Translations under genes and position numbers: made by a program
Origin: XN24 sp964413755
GTDB lineage: Bacteria; Pseudomonadota; Gammaproteobacteria; Steroidobacterales; XN24
DNA: 8,089 bases
Direction: 5' to 3'
Assembly (NCBI GenBank): GCA_964413755.1
Contig: CAYPTW010000101.1
Span: forward strand, 1-8,089
Part shown: one piece after another, positions 6,838-8,089 of the stretch
How positions within the stretch are numbered: position 1 is the first letter of the stretch
How the letters are laid out: each line of letters opens with the position of its first letter
Notes under the pieces: generated by a model
What the model was told of the DNA's origin: nothing
The model's database searches: none
Seen by the model: the letters and a program-made list of their open reading frames with translations, nothing else

Positions 6838-7103
6838 CAGCCGGCGTCTCCTTCCGGCCCGCCGTACTCGAAGTAACGCAGCACCGCGACCACGCCGATG
6901 AAGTTGATCAGTGCGTAAGCCAGGGCGATGTCGAGCACGTCGGGGCGCCCGGTAAGGAAGGCCAGCGCGGCGATGAGCAGCACGGTCTTGGTGCCGAACA
7001 CGTTCACCGCCAGGATGCGGTCATAGACGGTCTTGCCGAGCAGCGCACGCGTCACCGCGAGCGCCATCGTGATCATGATGGCGAGGATCGCGGCGATGAT
7101 CAT
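6837..7103 (-). CDS. mrpF: Na+/H+ antiporter subunit F (MrpF/MnhF)
   Basis: An 88-residue, three-helix subunit of the Mrp antiporter. The family marks are GKTVYDRILAVNVFGTK (23-39, with D28 and R29) after the first helix and DIALAYALINFIGVVAVLR (58-76) forming the last helix with its conserved Asp58. Length and topology match MrpF. The start codon overlaps the mrpE stop (ATGA, 7100-7103), and a GGAG lies about 11 bases upstream, so translation is probably coupled to mrpE. MrpF is needed for assembly and activity of characterised Mrp complexes, which is family knowledge rather than something visible here. Confidence 0.95.
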   Translation of the reverse strand: MIIAAILAIMITMALAVTRALLGKTVYDRILAVNVFGTKTVLLIAALAFLTGRPDVLDIALAYALINFIGVVAVLRYFEYGGPEGDAG

Positions 7104-7603
7104 CGTGTCGTGCGCTCCGCCTCGCCTTCGGCGCGGGTCACGCGCCGGTCCATTTCGCCGCTCAGCAGGTAGTCGATGGTGTCACGCGACAGGGCGTGCA
7201 CCCGGAGCCGGTCGCCCTGCACGTCCAGCGTCACGGTGCCTGGCGTGAGCGTGATGGAGTTCGCATAGACCACCCGGCCGACCATCGTATGCTGGCTGGT
7301 GTCCACCTCGAACACGGTGGGACTGATGGGCATGGAGGGCGACAACACGCGACGCGCCACGTCGAAGCTCGACTTGACGATTTCGACCGACAACCAGGGC
7401 CAGTAGGGGACGTAGCGCAGCGCGGCCCACACCGGGTGGTGCTCGGAATCGATCACCCCCATGCGGCCCGACAGCCACAGCGTGAGGAGCACCGAGAGCA
7501 CGGCGAGCGTGATCAGCAGCGGCTTGAACAGGCCGGACAACAGCAGCCACACGGCCAGCAGTGCCAGTCCCATCAACGCGAAATTGAGCGCTTTGCTGTT
7601 CAC
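7100..7603 (-). CDS. mrpE: Na+/H+ antiporter subunit E (MrpE/MnhE)
   Basis: The first gene of the operon, a 167-residue MrpE family protein. Two adjacent membrane helices lie at about 7-24 and 28-45, followed by a cytoplasmic domain. That domain contains the family signature ANSITLTPGTVTLD (114-127) and the VEIVKSSFDVARRVL helix (73-87). The GTG at 7603 was chosen as start: it gives the normal family length, begins just before the first helix and lies about 30 bases after the predicted transcription start. The reading frame extends to an ATG at 7762, but that would lie upstream of the promoter and adds an unrelated Arg/Pro-rich stretch. The ribosome site is weak (GGA about 12 bases upstream). 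An ATG at 7570 would cut the first helix. The C-terminus is Arg/Glu-rich. Confidence 0.92.
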   Translation of the reverse strand: MNSKALNFALMGLALLAVWLLLSGLFKPLLITLAVLSVLLTLWLSGRMGVIDSEHHPVWAALRYVPYWPWLSVEIVKSSFDVARRVLSPSMPISPTVFEVDTSQHTMVGRVVYANSITLTPGTVTLDVQGDRLRVHALSRDTIDYLLSGEMDRRVTRAEGEAERTTR

Positions 7604-7639
7604 GGGCGGGGAGATTCCGATGCATTGTGCAAGTCGGCA

Positions 7640-7668
7640 ATGATAGACGGAGAGGTGTCCCGCGCCAA
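7640..7668 (-). promoter_or_regulatory. Candidate sigma70 promoter of the antiporter operon
   Basis: On the minus strand, TTGGCG (7668-7663, four of six consensus bases) is followed after exactly 17 bases by TATCAT (7645-7640, five of six). Transcription would start near 7634, leaving a leader of about 30 bases before the GTG of mrpE. It is the best-matching promoter pair I found upstream of the operon. Confidence 0.55.
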
Positions 7669-7707
7669 GGATTCGGGGCGCAGGACTCTTTGCGCTTCCT
7701 GCAGGAG

Positions 7708-7735
7708 GGAACAGGTGCAGATAAATAGGAACAGG
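7708..7735. repeat. Paired GGAACAGG direct repeats upstream of the operon promoter
   Basis: Two exact 8-bp copies start 20 bp apart, close to two helical turns, about 40-70 bp upstream of the predicted operon minus-35 box. That is where an activator would bind. No known regulator site was recognised, and chance repetition cannot be excluded. Confidence 0.35.
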
Positions 7736-7827
7736 GCGTCGCAGGCGCCGGCACAGCCGCATCGGCCTCGCCGTACCTTATACTTGGGAATGCCGACCAG
7801 GAGCCCCTTCGGCGCGTTCTCCGCCCC

Positions 7828-7853
7828 TGCGCATTGCTGCGCAAGAATTTTTT
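7828..7853 (+). terminator. Terminator-like hairpin in the epimerase leader
   Basis: TGCGCA (7828-7833) and TGCGCA (7838-7843) pair around a 4-base TTGC loop. After four bases (AGAA) comes a run of six T (7848-7853). The epimerase ATG follows 13 bases later. The gap between stem and T-run is unusual for an intrinsic terminator, so this is a candidate attenuator or simply a leader hairpin. No leader peptide or riboswitch was recognised. Confidence 0.3.
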
Positions 7854-7866
7854 CGGGACTTGGATC

Positions 7867-8089
7867 ATGAAAGTTCTGGTCACCGGCGCCGCCGGTTTCA
7901 TCGGGTTTCACACCGCGCGCCGGCTGCTGGAGCGGGGCGACGAGGTCGTCGGGCTGGACAACCTGAACGAGTATTACGACCCGATGCTCAAGCGCGCGCG
8001 CCTGAGCCAGTTGCAGGGGCAGAAGAACTGGCGCTTCCGCAAGCTCGACCTGTGCGACCGCAGCGGCATGCAGGAGCTGTTCAAGACCG
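7867..8089 (+). CDS. NAD-dependent epimerase, probable UDP-glucuronate 4-epimerase (5' part)
   Basis: The first 74 residues of an extended short-chain dehydrogenase/reductase, cut by the window's right edge. A Rossmann fold begins at once: VLVTGAAGFIG carries the GxxGxxG NAD-binding motif (G7, G10, G13), and Asp31 closes the second strand. GLDNLNEYYDPMLKRARL (29-46) is characteristic of UDP-glucuronate 4-epimerases, which make UDP-galacturonate for capsule, O-antigen or lipopolysaccharide. KLDLCDR (59-65) is the usual Asp-containing segment after the third strand. The catalytic Tyr-x-x-x-Lys lies beyond the window. The ATG at 7867 is preceded by a weak TTGGA. It is divergent from the antiporter operon, with no functional link expected. 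A related UDP-sugar epimerase cannot be fully excluded from this fragment. Confidence 0.88.
   Translation, partial: MKVLVTGAAGFIGFHTARRLLERGDEVVGLDNLNEYYDPMLKRARLSQLQGQKNWRFRKLDLCDRSGMQELFKT

Larger units (their letters stand above)
7604..7866. other. Divergent intergenic region between mrpE and the epimerase gene
   Basis: This 263-base region separates the two divergent genes. It holds the minus-strand promoter candidate at 7640-7668, two copies of GGAACAGG at 7708-7715 and 7728-7735 flanking an AT-rich GATAAATA, a possible plus-strand minus-10 box TATACT at 7779-7784 without a recognisable minus-35 partner, and a hairpin with a T-run at 7828-7853. No protein-coding gene is supported in it: the open frames crossing it are extensions of mrpE or shadows without family resemblance. 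Confidence 0.5.

Noticed and set aside
7697..7706. Ten-base perfect palindrome TCCTGCAGGA as an operator
   Set aside because: A palindrome of this length is not unlikely by chance in a region of this size, and nothing else supports it.
7604..7762. Upstream extension of mrpE to an ATG at 7762
   Set aside because: It would start upstream of the best promoter candidate and add 53 residues not seen in the family before the first helix.

Overview
The window is GC-rich with long, tightly packed genes. It looks like the chromosome of a high-GC proteobacterium, probably a gammaproteobacterium; that placement rests on composition and gene style only. Almost all of it (about 147 to 7603) is one minus-strand operon for a multi-subunit Mrp/Mnh-type monovalent cation/proton antiporter. 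The right edge holds the start of a divergent plus-strand sugar-nucleotide epimerase gene. The left edge holds two copies of an imperfect palindromic repeat.

In transcription order (right to left) the operon is: mrpE (7603-7100), mrpF (7103-6837), mrpG (6837-6460), a gene joining the C-terminal part of MrpA to MrpB (6460-5426), mrpC (5429-5076), a canonical mrpD (5034-3589, possibly starting at 5079), a NuoL/MrpA-type antiporter subunit (3592-2120), an 88-residue two-helix membrane protein of unknown role (2123-1857), and a third, divergent antiporter-like subunit with a long C-terminal extension (1850-147). Genes overlap by 1 or 4 bases or lie 6 bases apart, which suggests one transcript and translational coupling. 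A candidate sigma70-type promoter (TTGGCG, 17-base spacer, TATCAT) lies about 40-65 bases upstream of the mrpE start.

The layout departs from textbook Mrp operons (A-B-C-D-E-F-G). No full-length MrpA is present. Its C-terminal domains are fused to MrpB, and its antiporter half seems to be supplied by a separate NuoL-like gene. With two MrpD-like proteins this gives three antiporter modules, the same number as in respiratory complex I. The third module has Asn where its paralogues have the transmembrane-7 Lys, and it has a NuoL-like amphipathic C-terminal tail ending in a final membrane helix. The products are expected to form one inner-membrane complex exchanging Na+ (or K+) for H+, serving sodium or alkali tolerance or pH homeostasis; no redox-subunit gene is visible in the window.

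The 263-base divergent intergenic region (7604-7866) carries the operon promoter candidate, a pair of 8-bp direct repeats, and a small hairpin with a T-run just before the epimerase start. No RNA genes, insertion sequences or CRISPR arrays were seen.
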